NCBI RefSeq assembly: GCF_024655635.1
Contig: NZ_JANLGI010000002.1
Span: 186,001-250,000 of the forward strand
DNA: 64,000 nucleotides
Source: Allobosea sp. 47.2.35
Lineage (GTDB): Bacteria; Pseudomonadota; Alphaproteobacteria; Rhizobiales; Beijerinckiaceae
Reading direction: 5' to 3'
The notes under the pieces were generated by a model. The model made no database searches and was not told where the DNA came from. It saw only the letters and a program-made list of their open reading frames with translations. The first letter of the stretch is position 1, and each line of letters starts with the position of its first letter. The translations under genes were made by a program, and so were the position numbers. Shown here in pieces: positions 1 to 7,997 of this stretch.

Positions 1-265
1 GATCGAGCAGGCCATGGCGGGCGCCGAAGCGCTTGTCGGCCTCCTGCAGGGCGATGACGTCGGGCGCGATCTCGCGGATCACTTGCGTGATCCGGCCGGG
101 ATCGAAGCGGCCATCGATGCCGACGCATTTATGGACGTTGTAAGATGCGACCAACGTGCCATTGGGACGCTCGCTTTCGCCAGCGGCCCCGTTGCCGGGG
201 CGGTTCTTGCGCTGGCGCAGCGAGGCGATGATGCTGGCGGGCAGGCTCTGGTTCTTCTTCTGCAT
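1..265 (-). CDS. Endonuclease/exonuclease/phosphatase family protein (3' truncated by window edge)
   Basis: Only the first 88 codons are in the window; the gene continues past position 1. The start ATG at 265 follows a GGAG Shine-Dalgarno sequence. After a basic N-terminus the protein shows the family entry strand SYNVHKCVG, then DGRFDPGR and DVIALQEAD. In this fold the Asn and the Glu of QEAD bind the catalytic metal. The gene lies 88 bp downstream of the cardiolipin synthase on the same strand, so the two may be co-transcribed and have a linked role in phospholipid or nucleic-acid phosphodiester chemistry. The substrate cannot be told from the fragment. Confidence 0.85.
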   Translation of the reverse strand, partial: MQKKNQSLPASIIASLRQRKNRPGNGAAGESERPNGTLVASYNVHKCVGIDGRFDPGRITQVIREIAPDVIALQEADKRFGARHGLLD

Positions 266-353
266 CGCTCCGCCGGCTCGTGCTCCGGACCCGCCGTGCT
301 GGGGCGGATGACGGCTTAGGCATCCATGGCGTCAGGGATATGACCGCATCGGT

Positions 354-1799
354 TCACAGATAGGGCGAGCCGAGCCAGATCAGCCTGTCGATCAGACGCA
401 TGACATAGGGCCGGGCGCGCAGGCCGGCAAGCGTGACCGGGGTAGCGCTCACCATCACTCTCTCGATCCGGCGCTCGATCGCGCGGGCGAAACCATGGTC
501 GAGGACTTCGAGGTCGATCTCGAAATTCAGGCGCAGCGAGCGCGGGTCGAGATTGGACGAGCCGACATAAGCCCAGCTGCCGTCGATGGCGAGGAGCTTG
601 GAATGATCGAAGGCGCCGGTGGAGCGCCAGATCCGGCAATAATCCTTCAGCATCTGGTCGAATTGCGCGGTCATGGCGCGGTCGACCAGCACGAGATTGT
701 TGACCGAGGGCACGACGATGTCGATGGTAACGCCGCGCCGTGCCGCGGTGACGATGGCGCTGATCAGTTCCTGGTCCGGCAGGAAATAGGGCGACATGAT
801 CCGCACGGAATCGCGTGCCACCGACAGTGCTCCGATCAAGAGCTTGTGATTGGTTTCCAGGTAGGAATCCGGCCCCGTGGGCACCGCGCGCGCCAGCACC
901 GGCATGTTGCCGCGTGCCATGACCGGAATTTCCCAGGCAGGACCTGAGAGCGATTCGCCGGTCGCGAAGCACCAGTCCTCGGCTGCGACCGCGAAGAGAT
1001 CCGCCACCACCGGTCCTTCGACGCGGAAATGTGTATCATGAGCGAAAGCCTCGCCTGCGAACTCACGCGTGAAGCCCTCGCGGATATTCATGCCACCCAT
1101 GAAGCCGACCGTGCCGTCGACGACGATGATCTTCCGGTGCGTCCTGAGATTGGCATAAGGCAGCCGCAGGCCCACGATGATGTTGCCGTTGAAGACGTCG
1201 ACCGCGACCCCGCCCTCGCGCAAATGCCCGGCGATGCTCGGCACGGAATAGCGCGCCCCGACCGCGTCGATCAGCACCCGGACCGCGATGCCGCGCTTGT
1301 GCGCGTCGATCAGTGCGTCGGCGATACGCAGGCCGAGCGGATCGCGGTCGAAGATATAGCTTTCCAGGATGATGCTGTGCTCGGCCGCAGCGATCGCGGC
1401 AAGCATCGCGGCATAGGCCTTGTCGCCGGTCTCCAGCGTCTCGATACGGTTGCCGGTGGTCAGCGGATGGCGGGCGACGCGGTCGCCGAGCGTCTTGAGG
1501 GCGAGGAAGCGCCGGCCGAAATGCGTTTCGACGACTTCGTCCTCAACATGGAAATCGGCCGCCGCCATGCCGTGGCCTTGCCGCTGGGCCAGGATCGAGG
1601 CACGCCGGATGCGGTTGACCCCGGCGATGGCGTAGAGCAGCGGCCCGACGATCGGCGAGAGGATGATGACGCCGACCCAGCCGATGGCGGCGCGGACCTC
1701 GTCCTTTGTCATCACCGCATGCGCGCCGGCGACGGTCGACGTCACGACGGTGATGACCGCAAGGATATGCGGCCAATAGGCTGAGAGAATCTCCCACAT
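354..1799 (-). CDS. cls: Cardiolipin synthase (phospholipase D superfamily)
   Basis: A 481-residue protein that would join two phosphatidylglycerols (or a related donor pair) into cardiolipin at the inner membrane. Two N-terminal hydrophobic segments (about 8-28 and 40-60) match the PLDNc membrane anchor of Cls enzymes. Two HKD motifs follow: H221-x-K223-x4-D228 (in THRKIIVVDG) and H399-x-K401-x4-D406 (in DHSKLLAIDG, followed by GSSNLDPRS). Length and domain order are typical. The gene sits 39 bp downstream of the permease gene at 1839-3110 and upstream of the partial nuclease gene, all on the minus strand. Which of the several Cls subfamilies it belongs to is not resolved. Confidence 0.93.
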   Translation of the reverse strand: MWEILSAYWPHILAVITVVTSTVAGAHAVMTKDEVRAAIGWVGVIILSPIVGPLLYAIAGVNRIRRASILAQRQGHGMAAADFHVEDEVVETHFGRRFLALKTLGDRVARHPLTTGNRIETLETGDKAYAAMLAAIAAAEHSIILESYIFDRDPLGLRIADALIDAHKRGIAVRVLIDAVGARYSVPSIAGHLREGGVAVDVFNGNIIVGLRLPYANLRTHRKIIVVDGTVGFMGGMNIREGFTREFAGEAFAHDTHFRVEGPVVADLFAVAAEDWCFATGESLSGPAWEIPVMARGNMPVLARAVPTGPDSYLETNHKLLIGALSVARDSVRIMSPYFLPDQELISAIVTAARRGVTIDIVVPSVNNLVLVDRAMTAQFDQMLKDYCRIWRSTGAFDHSKLLAIDGSWAYVGSSNLDPRSLRLNFEIDLEVLDHGFARAIERRIERVMVSATPVTLAGLRARPYVMRLIDRLIWLGSPYL

Positions 1800-1838
1800 G
1801 CGGCCAAGGCTAGCGTGGAGACGGGCGCTCCGCCATGT

Positions 1839-3110
1839 TCAGCCGATTTTGATCGCCCCGGCGCCCGGCGGCTGCATGATCTTCGCCTGTGCGAGCATCC
1901 GGACCGTCGCGATCACGGCGATGGCGGAGATCGCGGTCGCCAGCGAGAACAGGAAGCCGTAGCCCATGGCGTCCGCGAGCTTGCCGGCCAGCATCGAGCC
2001 TGCGAGATAGACCAGCAATTGCGCGCAGGCGAGGATGGTGAAGTCGGTGCCTGGCTGGTCCGAGGTCGTCACCGCCATGAACAGCGAATAGAGCGCGACG
2101 ATCTCCATGTAGCGGATCAGGGTCTGGAAGCCGGCGGCGCCGAACAGAGGCCAGACGCCGACCACGGCGCCGAGCGCATGCGCCGCGAAGAGCGCGAAGC
2201 AGATCGTCCGCATCCCGCCGAGCAGGGCGAGCACGAAGGGCAATCCCTGCCGCTTCACCATCCAGGCGGCGATGGCGGAGCCCGCAAGCCCGGCGGTCGT
2301 TGCCGACAGGCCTGAGAGATAGCCGATCTGGTCGAGCGGGATGCCGGCATCGACCAGGTAGGAGCCCTCCATCGCCTTCACGAGGCCCTCGCTCGCCCGG
2401 TAGGTCAGGGCGATCCAGAGGATCTGGCGGGCCTCGGGGCGCTTCAGGAAGGCGCGGATCGACGGGCGCGGCGCGGGAGCGATGCCCAGCACGGGATCGT
2501 CCTCGCGCATCATCGCGGCCGCGATCAGGGGCAGAAGCGAGATCGCGGCGATGGTCACCAGCATCCCGGTCCAGCCGATATGGTGGTAGAGCACGAGCCC
2601 GAGCGTGCCGCCGATGACGACGCCGAAGGCGACCGAGCCGCCCTGGATGGCGTTGCCGATGGCGCGGTCTTCTTCCGGCAGATATTTCGCGGCATAGCCG
2701 TCGGTGGCGATGTCCTGCGTCGAGATCAGCAGCGAGGCGACGAAGCCGATCGCGATGATCGCGTTGACCTCGGTCGGCCCGACCATGATCAGGGCGAGGA
2801 TCGCGAGGATCGTCAGGCTCTGGGTGATGAAGACCCAGCCGGCGCGATGCGCCCGCGCGAAGGGGCGGATTCGGTCGACCCAGGGCGCCCAGATGAATTT
2901 CAGGACGAGCGGCAGCAACAGGATGCTCATCGCGCCGATCGCGGTGCGGGAGACGCCGAGCTCGCGCATGATTGGCGGCAGCGCCGCGACGAAGAGATAG
3001 GATGGGATCGCCTGCGCCAGGTATAGCCCGCCCAACACAGCGAAGAGTCGGTAGCGCTGGCTTGGCGCGAGCGTGGCGGGCATGCGGGCGGGTTCCGTCG
3101 CGCTGCTCAT
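1839..3110 (-). CDS. MFS permease, RhtX/FptX- or AmpG-like, probable siderophore importer
   Basis: A 423-residue integral membrane protein with about 12 hydrophobic segments. The N-terminal half carries an AmpG/RhtX-type stretch (STQDIATDGYA, preceded by FIWAPWVDR). AmpG imports muropeptides, whereas the homologous RhtX/FptX permeases carry ferric siderophores across the inner membrane. Context favours the siderophore role: the gene overlaps the small gene upstream by 4 bp (3107-3110), which itself follows a TonB-dependent receptor by 15 bp. The three genes therefore look like one translationally coupled operon (receptor, small protein, permease). An AmpG role remains possible because the families are close. 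Confidence 0.8.
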   Translation of the reverse strand: MSSATEPARMPATLAPSQRYRLFAVLGGLYLAQAIPSYLFVAALPPIMRELGVSRTAIGAMSILLLPLVLKFIWAPWVDRIRPFARAHRAGWVFITQSLTILAILALIMVGPTEVNAIIAIGFVASLLISTQDIATDGYAAKYLPEEDRAIGNAIQGGSVAFGVVIGGTLGLVLYHHIGWTGMLVTIAAISLLPLIAAAMMREDDPVLGIAPAPRPSIRAFLKRPEARQILWIALTYRASEGLVKAMEGSYLVDAGIPLDQIGYLSGLSATTAGLAGSAIAAWMVKRQGLPFVLALLGGMRTICFALFAAHALGAVVGVWPLFGAAGFQTLIRYMEIVALYSLFMAVTTSDQPGTDFTILACAQLLVYLAGSMLAGKLADAMGYGFLFSLATAISAIAVIATVRMLAQAKIMQPPGAGAIKIG

Positions 3111-3484
3111 CGGTTCGCTCCGCTGTATTGGCTCAGCAGGAAGGCGCGTCCAACCGTTTCCTCCCGTTCGGCGACGATCGGGAAGGGCCAGAGCCGGCGG
3201 AAGATTTCGGCGGTCTTCTCGCTGGCATCGGGCCGCACGATCGCGCAGGCGCGGCAGGCCCGCGAGACACGGGTACGCGTCGCCTTGAACCAGAGTGCCT
3301 GCTCGCGCTCGCCCGCCTGCGACAGAGCTCGGCCGCCGCCGAAGATCGTCAGCAGCGTATAGGGCTCCTCGCGCCGGCCGATCTCATGGAGCGCGTCGAG
3401 ATAGGCGCGCTCGTCCTCAGGTTCATAGGGCGGCATGAAGCGCAGCGTCACGACCGCGTCCGCGTCGATCTCGAGGTTGACCAT
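3107..3484 (-). CDS. Conserved-looking small protein of the siderophore operon, function unknown
   Basis: A 125-residue soluble protein without signal peptide, between the TonB-dependent receptor (15 bp upstream) and the permease (4-bp overlap). The alternating strand/helix pattern (LEIDADAVVTLRF, then a long helix, YTLLTIFGGG, then a second helix and CRACAIVRP) is reminiscent of a STAS/SpoIIAA-like fold, but I see no signature residue that proves it. Two cysteines sit close together in SRACRAC. Tight coupling on both sides means it is made in step with the uptake proteins. A regulatory or siderophore-handling role is inference from context only. Confidence 0.75.
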   Translation of the reverse strand: MVNLEIDADAVVTLRFMPPYEPEDERAYLDALHEIGRREEPYTLLTIFGGGRALSQAGEREQALWFKATRTRVSRACRACAIVRPDASEKTAEIFRRLWPFPIVAEREETVGRAFLLSQYSGANR

Positions 3485-3499
3485 GACCGGAAATGCGCC

Positions 3500-5767
3500 T
3501 CAGAAGGTCTTGCGGAAGCCGACGGTAACAGTGCGGCCCCAGCCATAGTTCGGCAGGTTGCGCACCGAGGTCGCGGTCGGGTTCTGGTAGGCCCGGTCGA
3601 ACAGGTTGTTGACCGCGACATAGGCCTCGCCCTCCCAGACAGGAGCGGTGAGCGCGACGTTCATCGTGGCGGCGCCCTTCAGCTTGTAGCGCGTGCCGCG
3701 CAGGTCGATCGCGACGTCGCGGTCCGAGAAGGCCTCGCCTTCGACGCGCAGCTGCATGCTGTTCACGAAACGGTAGCTGCCGTAGAGCATGCCGCGCCAG
3801 GGCGAGCCGATGCGGTTGTTCGGCAGGTTGCTGTCGAGCCGGCCGTCGCCATTGGTGTCGTAGCGGCCCTCGCGCCAGGACAGCACCGTGCCCATGGTGA
3901 AGGCGTCGGTGATGGTGACGTCGCCGGTCGCCTCGACGCCCCAGATCCGCTCCTTCTGCTGCGACATGGTGTTGGTCACGGAATCGAAGGTGACGCCGTC
4001 GTCGGAGGTGCTGACAAAGCCGGTCAGCGAGCCCTTGAAGCGGTCATAGCTGCCGCGGATGCCGAGCTCGTAATTGTTCACGATCTGCGCCTTCGGGGCG
4101 ATCGCCGAATAGCTGATGGTCTGGCGGTTGGCCGGCAGGCAGTTCGGGAGCTGGACCGGGCAGGCATATTGCGTCGAGATGCCGGCACGGCGGGTGAAGG
4201 CGCCGACATCCGGCAGGGCGAAGCCCTGCGAGAAGCCGCCGAAGATCTCGCTGATCTCGGAGAGCTTGATCGTCGCGCCGAGATTGGCGGTCAGCGCCGA
4301 ATAGTCGAAATCGCCGCCGAGCACCCGCAGCGCCGGCAGCACGAAGGCCTGGTAGCCCTGCGCGTTGTTGGCGGCCACCGCCGCATAGGCGGCCGGGCGG
4401 GTATAATCGTTCACCGAGAGCGAGAAATGCTCGTAGCGAAGGCCACCGCGCAGCACGACGCGCTCGCCGATCGGAATCTGGAGCTGACCGAAGCCGGCGG
4501 CCGTCGTCTGCTTGAGCGGCGTGAAGACGTCCTGTCCGCTGGTCAGAGTCTGCCAGGTCTTCTCCTGGATCAGGTCGCCGCCCCAGGTCAGCTTCGCGCC
4601 GGGCAGGATCACGTCGAGCGGGGTGTCGATCGTGACGTTGACGCCGCCGCGCTGCGAATAGAGCGTCGTCTGGTTGTCCCGGCTCGTCGGCGAGAGCGGG
4701 TTGAAGGAATAGTAGACCTGCGAATTGTAGGGATACGAGAAGGTCGAGTAATTGAAGCGCTTCTTGATGTCGTTGTAGTAGCCGAGCAGGCTGAGCTTGC
4801 CGAGCGCGAAATCGGCGTCGCTATAGCGCAGCGACACGGACTTGGTGTCTTCCAGTACGCTCTGGCCGTTATAGAGCTGCGTCCGGTCCGGCCGCGCGAA
4901 GGGCGCTGCGTAGTTGGTCAGGTATTTCGGGTCCTGGTCGAAGCCGATCCAGGAGGCGTTGAACTCGATGCGCTTGCCGCCGGCAAAGTCGTAGCCGAGC
5001 TTGGCGAGCAGATTGCCGGCCTTGTAGCGGTCGCCGCCGCCCTGGCCGAGCAGGCCGTCCGAGGGCAGTTCGCGCCCGGCGCCATCATAGGTGCGGCCCG
5101 CGCCGCGGATCTGGCCCGAGAACAGGTAGTCGATACCATCCGGCACCTTGCCGGAGACGGTGACCGAGGCTTCCGGCGCCAGCGAGCGGCCGATATTCTG
5201 GGTGAAGCCGCGGATCGCCGTGTTGACCGTGACGCGCGGCTTGCCCTCGGCCGCCTTTTTCGTGATGAAATTGACCGTGCCGCCGGTGGCGCCCGCGCCA
5301 TAGAGGCTGGACGCGCCGGCGACGAGCTCGATCCGCTCCACCGTGTTGAGATCGATCAGCGAGAGGATGCGCGAGACATCGCGCAGCGGCGTGTTCATCG
5401 GCACGCCGTCGATCATCACCAGCAGGTCGCGACCGCGATAGTTCTCGGAGGCGCTGGAGACCGTCTGCGTCGACATCGAATAGCCCGGCACCAGCTTGCC
5501 GAGCGCGGCAGCAGCGTTGGGGCTGAACTTCATCTGCTGCTCGATCTCCGTCCGGTCGATGACCTGGACCGATTGCGGCGTCTCGGCAGTGTTGCGCTCG
5601 GCGCGGGCGGCGGTCACCGTGATCGTGTCGAGATCGATCGTGGTCGGCGCGGTTGCGGCACGGCCGGCCGCCGCTCTCGTTGCGGACTCCGGCGAAACCT
5701 GCGCGACCGCCATCGAGGAGGCGAGGAGGGCCACGAGGCTGGTGGCGAGGCTGATCGGTCTGGTCAT
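3500..5767 (-). CDS. TonB-dependent outer-membrane receptor, probably ferric siderophore
   Basis: A 755-residue receptor. Residues 1-22 form a signal peptide ending MAVA. A TonB-box-like segment (DTITVTAAR) lies near residue 47. A plug domain follows with typical landmarks (SVQVIDRTEIEQQ, VMIDGVPMNT, VERIELVAGASSLYGAGATGG), and then a long beta-barrel. The chain ends in phenylalanine (GFRKTF), as expected for BAM-dependent barrels. It is the first gene of a minus-strand operon with a small unknown protein and an RhtX/FptX-like permease, and it is divergent from an AraC regulator. This arrangement is common for xenosiderophore uptake. The ligand is unknown, and no biosynthesis genes are in the window. 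Confidence 0.93.
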   Translation of the reverse strand: MTRPISLATSLVALLASSMAVAQVSPESATRAAAGRAATAPTTIDLDTITVTAARAERNTAETPQSVQVIDRTEIEQQMKFSPNAAAALGKLVPGYSMSTQTVSSASENYRGRDLLVMIDGVPMNTPLRDVSRILSLIDLNTVERIELVAGASSLYGAGATGGTVNFITKKAAEGKPRVTVNTAIRGFTQNIGRSLAPEASVTVSGKVPDGIDYLFSGQIRGAGRTYDGAGRELPSDGLLGQGGGDRYKAGNLLAKLGYDFAGGKRIEFNASWIGFDQDPKYLTNYAAPFARPDRTQLYNGQSVLEDTKSVSLRYSDADFALGKLSLLGYYNDIKKRFNYSTFSYPYNSQVYYSFNPLSPTSRDNQTTLYSQRGGVNVTIDTPLDVILPGAKLTWGGDLIQEKTWQTLTSGQDVFTPLKQTTAAGFGQLQIPIGERVVLRGGLRYEHFSLSVNDYTRPAAYAAVAANNAQGYQAFVLPALRVLGGDFDYSALTANLGATIKLSEISEIFGGFSQGFALPDVGAFTRRAGISTQYACPVQLPNCLPANRQTISYSAIAPKAQIVNNYELGIRGSYDRFKGSLTGFVSTSDDGVTFDSVTNTMSQQKERIWGVEATGDVTITDAFTMGTVLSWREGRYDTNGDGRLDSNLPNNRIGSPWRGMLYGSYRFVNSMQLRVEGEAFSDRDVAIDLRGTRYKLKGAATMNVALTAPVWEGEAYVAVNNLFDRAYQNPTATSVRNLPNYGWGRTVTVGFRKTF

Positions 5768-5921
5768 GGTTCTACCTGGCGGCGCCGGCTGCGGTTCTGT
5801 CCATGTCTTGGGCAGGGAGCCGATGCCGTTCTGATGGCGGATTACTTGGGTTGTTCTAGAATTCGCTCTTTAAAATTATAGTAAAGTAGCTTGATTTCAT
5901 CGCGGATTCGATGTTTCGTAG
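5768..5921. promoter_or_regulatory. Divergent promoter region of siderophore receptor and AraC gene
   Basis: This 154-bp gap separates the receptor start (5767) from the AraC start (5922) and is much richer in A/T than its surroundings (about 5850-5900). Reading toward the receptor, a perfect TATAAT lies at 5880-5875, though no good -35 is visible at the right distance. An 8-bp palindrome TTCTAGAA sits at 5854-5861, downstream of that -10. AraC-type regulators of siderophore genes usually act from such divergent regions and Fur/RirA/Irr control is common, but I cannot match a consensus iron box. Confidence 0.4.
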
Positions 5922-7040
5922 GTGCTGCGATCGATCTCAGTTGTTGCTGTAATGATGTTTCTCGGGTCTAAGCTTGGACTTCCGCGAACGCGCTATAGGA
6001 CTGAGGCGAATCCGGTGTCGAAAACGGGAGATGTGGCTGTCGCGACACGCCTTGGCCGGGAGGCGGCACCGGAAGCGCGGAATTTCGTCCCGTTCTGGCT
6101 GGTCTCGGCTGGTGTCGGCCGCGACGAGGCGAGCACGCTGTCGCGGCGCATCCTCGGCCGCACCGTCGCCCGCGAAGCGGCGGCGCCAGACCTGCCTCTG
6201 CCTTTCGATGCCCGCTGCATCCTGACCACGCGTCCCGATATCGGCCTGCGCTCCTGCTTTGCCCCGGCGTCGCACTGGATCTGGCAGCCGGAGCGGAACG
6301 GGGAGGGCGTACGCTACATTCTCGTCCGCCCGGCCGAGGCGCGGGTCGTGATCAGACAAGGCGACAAGCGCATCGCGCTGCGGGCCCGCGAAGCTGCGGC
6401 GCTCGCCCTCGACCAGCCGACGGAGTTTGTCCTGGCTCAGCCCGGCCGCATCGACGTGATCGAGCTGGATTCAGCCCTGCTACCTTCGCTCGCAGACGAT
6501 GTCGGGCTGATGCAGGTCATCCCGCGCTCGAATCCGGGCTTGCAGGCGCTGGCGCATTACGGCGCGCTCCTGCTGCGCGGCCTGCTGCCCTTGAACTCGC
6601 CCGAGCTTCAGGCTCTCGCCAAGGGTCATGTCCATGATCTCATCGGCGCTGCCCTCGCGGATCGCGAGCCCGCGGCACCGGCCGCGATGGCGGATCGGCG
6701 GGCCGGACGCCTCGCCGCGATCAAGGCCGATATCGAGGCGCGGCTGGAACGGCGGGAGCTCGGCGTCGAGATGATCGCGACCCTGCATGGCATCAGCGCC
6801 CGCGTCGTGCAGAAGCTCTTCGAGGCCGAGGGGCGGACCTTTTCCGACTATGTGCTGGAGCGCCGGCTCGACCGTGCCTGGCATCGGCTGGTCACGGCCG
6901 AAGGCGCGGCGCTCACCATCAGCGCTGTGGCCTATGAGGTCGGCTTCGGCGATCTCTCCTATTTCAACCGCTGTTTCCGCAAGCGTTTCGGCCGCCCGCC
7001 TTCGCAGATCAAGGCACAGGCGGTCAGCGGCGAGACCTGA
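5922..7040 (+). CDS. AraC-family transcriptional regulator of the siderophore module
   Basis: Up to 372 residues. The C-terminal ~100 residues form the double helix-turn-helix: LGVEMIATLHGISARVVQKLFEAEG, then the signature ISAVAYEVGFGDLSYFNRCFRKRFGRPPSQ. The N-terminal part is a divergent sensor domain without a recognisable ligand motif. The listed start is a GTG at 5922; ATGs at 5952 and 5955 or a GTG near 6014 are possible instead, and the first ~35 residues look poorly conserved. It is divergent from the TonB receptor, so it is probably its activator, responding to the ferric siderophore as other AraC regulators of this type do. That link is inference from position. Confidence 0.88.
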   Translation: MLRSISVVAVMMFLGSKLGLPRTRYRTEANPVSKTGDVAVATRLGREAAPEARNFVPFWLVSAGVGRDEASTLSRRILGRTVAREAAAPDLPLPFDARCILTTRPDIGLRSCFAPASHWIWQPERNGEGVRYILVRPAEARVVIRQGDKRIALRAREAAALALDQPTEFVLAQPGRIDVIELDSALLPSLADDVGLMQVIPRSNPGLQALAHYGALLLRGLLPLNSPELQALAKGHVHDLIGAALADREPAAPAAMADRRAGRLAAIKADIEARLERRELGVEMIATLHGISARVVQKLFEAEGRTFSDYVLERRLDRAWHRLVTAEGAALTISAVAYEVGFGDLSYFNRCFRKRFGRPPSQIKAQAVSGET

Positions 7041-7118
7041 TCCGCGTCACCCTCTGGCAGGGGCATGGGGATGGCCGGAAGACTCGACTCGCCTTCCGGC
7101 GGGGAGCACTCTATAAAA

Positions 7119-7133
7119 GAACAAAGAGAGAAC
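7119..7133. promoter_or_regulatory. LexA operator (SOS box) of the imuA-imuB-dnaE2 cassette
   Basis: GAAC at 7119-7122 and GAAC at 7130-7133 are separated by exactly seven bases. This equals GTTC-N7-GTTC on the other strand, the direct-repeat LexA site known from Alphaproteobacteria. It overlaps the expected transcription start, just after a TATAAA at 7112-7117, and lies 16 bp before the imuA ATG. Repression by LexA and induction by DNA damage follow from the known regulation of this cassette. Confidence 0.8.
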
Positions 7134-7148
7134 AATTATCGTACCCCC

Positions 7149-7997
7149 ATGCCGGAAACCGCACCGACCCTGTCCGACCTGCGCCGCAGCCTTACTGAGG
7201 CCGCCCTACGGAGCGGCCCGGCTGCGGCCGGACGGATCGGCCTGGGCGTGCCCGGTCTGGACGAGGTCCTGAATGGCGGGCTAGCGCGGGCGGCGCTGCA
7301 TGAGGTCTACGCCGCCGAGGTCGCCGATCTCGCCGCCGCGACCGGTTTCGCGCTCGGCCTCGCCTTGCGGGCGGGGGAAACGGAGGGAGAGGCAGGTCGT
7401 ACCATTTTCTGGGCGCGGCAGGATTTCGTCGATGCGGAGTCCGGGCGGCTCCATGCGCCGGGGCTGAACGAGCTCGGGCTCGATCCGGCGCGCCTGCTGC
7501 TGGTGCGGGCGCGCGACGGCGAGGGCGTGCTGCGGGCCGGCGCCGAGGCGGCGCGCTGCCCGGCATTGGGCGCCGTGCTGATCGAGCCCTGGGGCGAGCC
7601 GCGCCCTTTCGACCTGACGGCGAGCCGGCGTCTCGCTCTCGCGGCGGAAGCCTCGGGCGTGCCGGTGCTGCTGCTGCGTGTCGCGGCGGCCGAGGCGCCG
7701 AGCGCGGCGCGCACGCGCTGGCAGGTGAGGGCGCTTGCCTCGCGGGCGCTGGAGGCGAATGCGCCGGGCGCCCCGGCCTTTGCCTTGAGATTGCTGCGCC
7801 AGCGCGGCGGCGCGGCCGAGCGTGAGTGGCGTGTGGAGTGGGACCGTGACCGACATTGCTTTGCGGAACGCAGCCTTTTCGATCGAGCCTCCCGGACAGA
7901 CCATGCCGCGCCGCTATTTCGCCCTCTGGTTCCCCTATCTGGCGACGGACAGGTTGCGGCGGACGGGTGTGATTCCGGCCTCCGGCGCGTCGGCTGA
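7149..7997 (+). CDS. imuA: ImuA, RecA-like accessory protein of the SOS mutasome
   Basis: A 282-residue protein with the ImuA N-terminal pattern (GLGVPGLDEVLNGGLARAALHEVYA). This resembles the RecA core but lacks an intact Walker A. Later segments AVLIEPWGE and RWQVRALAS fit the family. The ATG at 7149 is chosen because it follows the LexA box; the open frame continues upstream to 7065 without family sequence. ImuA works with ImuB and DnaE2 in damage-induced translesion synthesis. Its last 95 bases overlap imuB in another frame, so the C-terminal tail past about residue 250 is probably poorly constrained. Confidence 0.9.
   Translation: MPETAPTLSDLRRSLTEAALRSGPAAAGRIGLGVPGLDEVLNGGLARAALHEVYAAEVADLAAATGFALGLALRAGETEGEAGRTIFWARQDFVDAESGRLHAPGLNELGLDPARLLLVRARDGEGVLRAGAEAARCPALGAVLIEPWGEPRPFDLTASRRLALAAEASGVPVLLLRVAAAEAPSAARTRWQVRALASRALEANAPGAPAFALRLLRQRGGAAEREWRVEWDRDRHCFAERSLFDRASRTDHAAPLFRPLVPLSGDGQVAADGCDSGLRRVG

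Noticed and set aside
2972..5881. Long open frame of about 970 codons opposite the TonB receptor
   Set aside because: It is antisense to a receptor with signal peptide, plug and barrel. Its translation is Arg/Ala/Asp-rich and matches no protein; long shadow frames are common in high-GC DNA.
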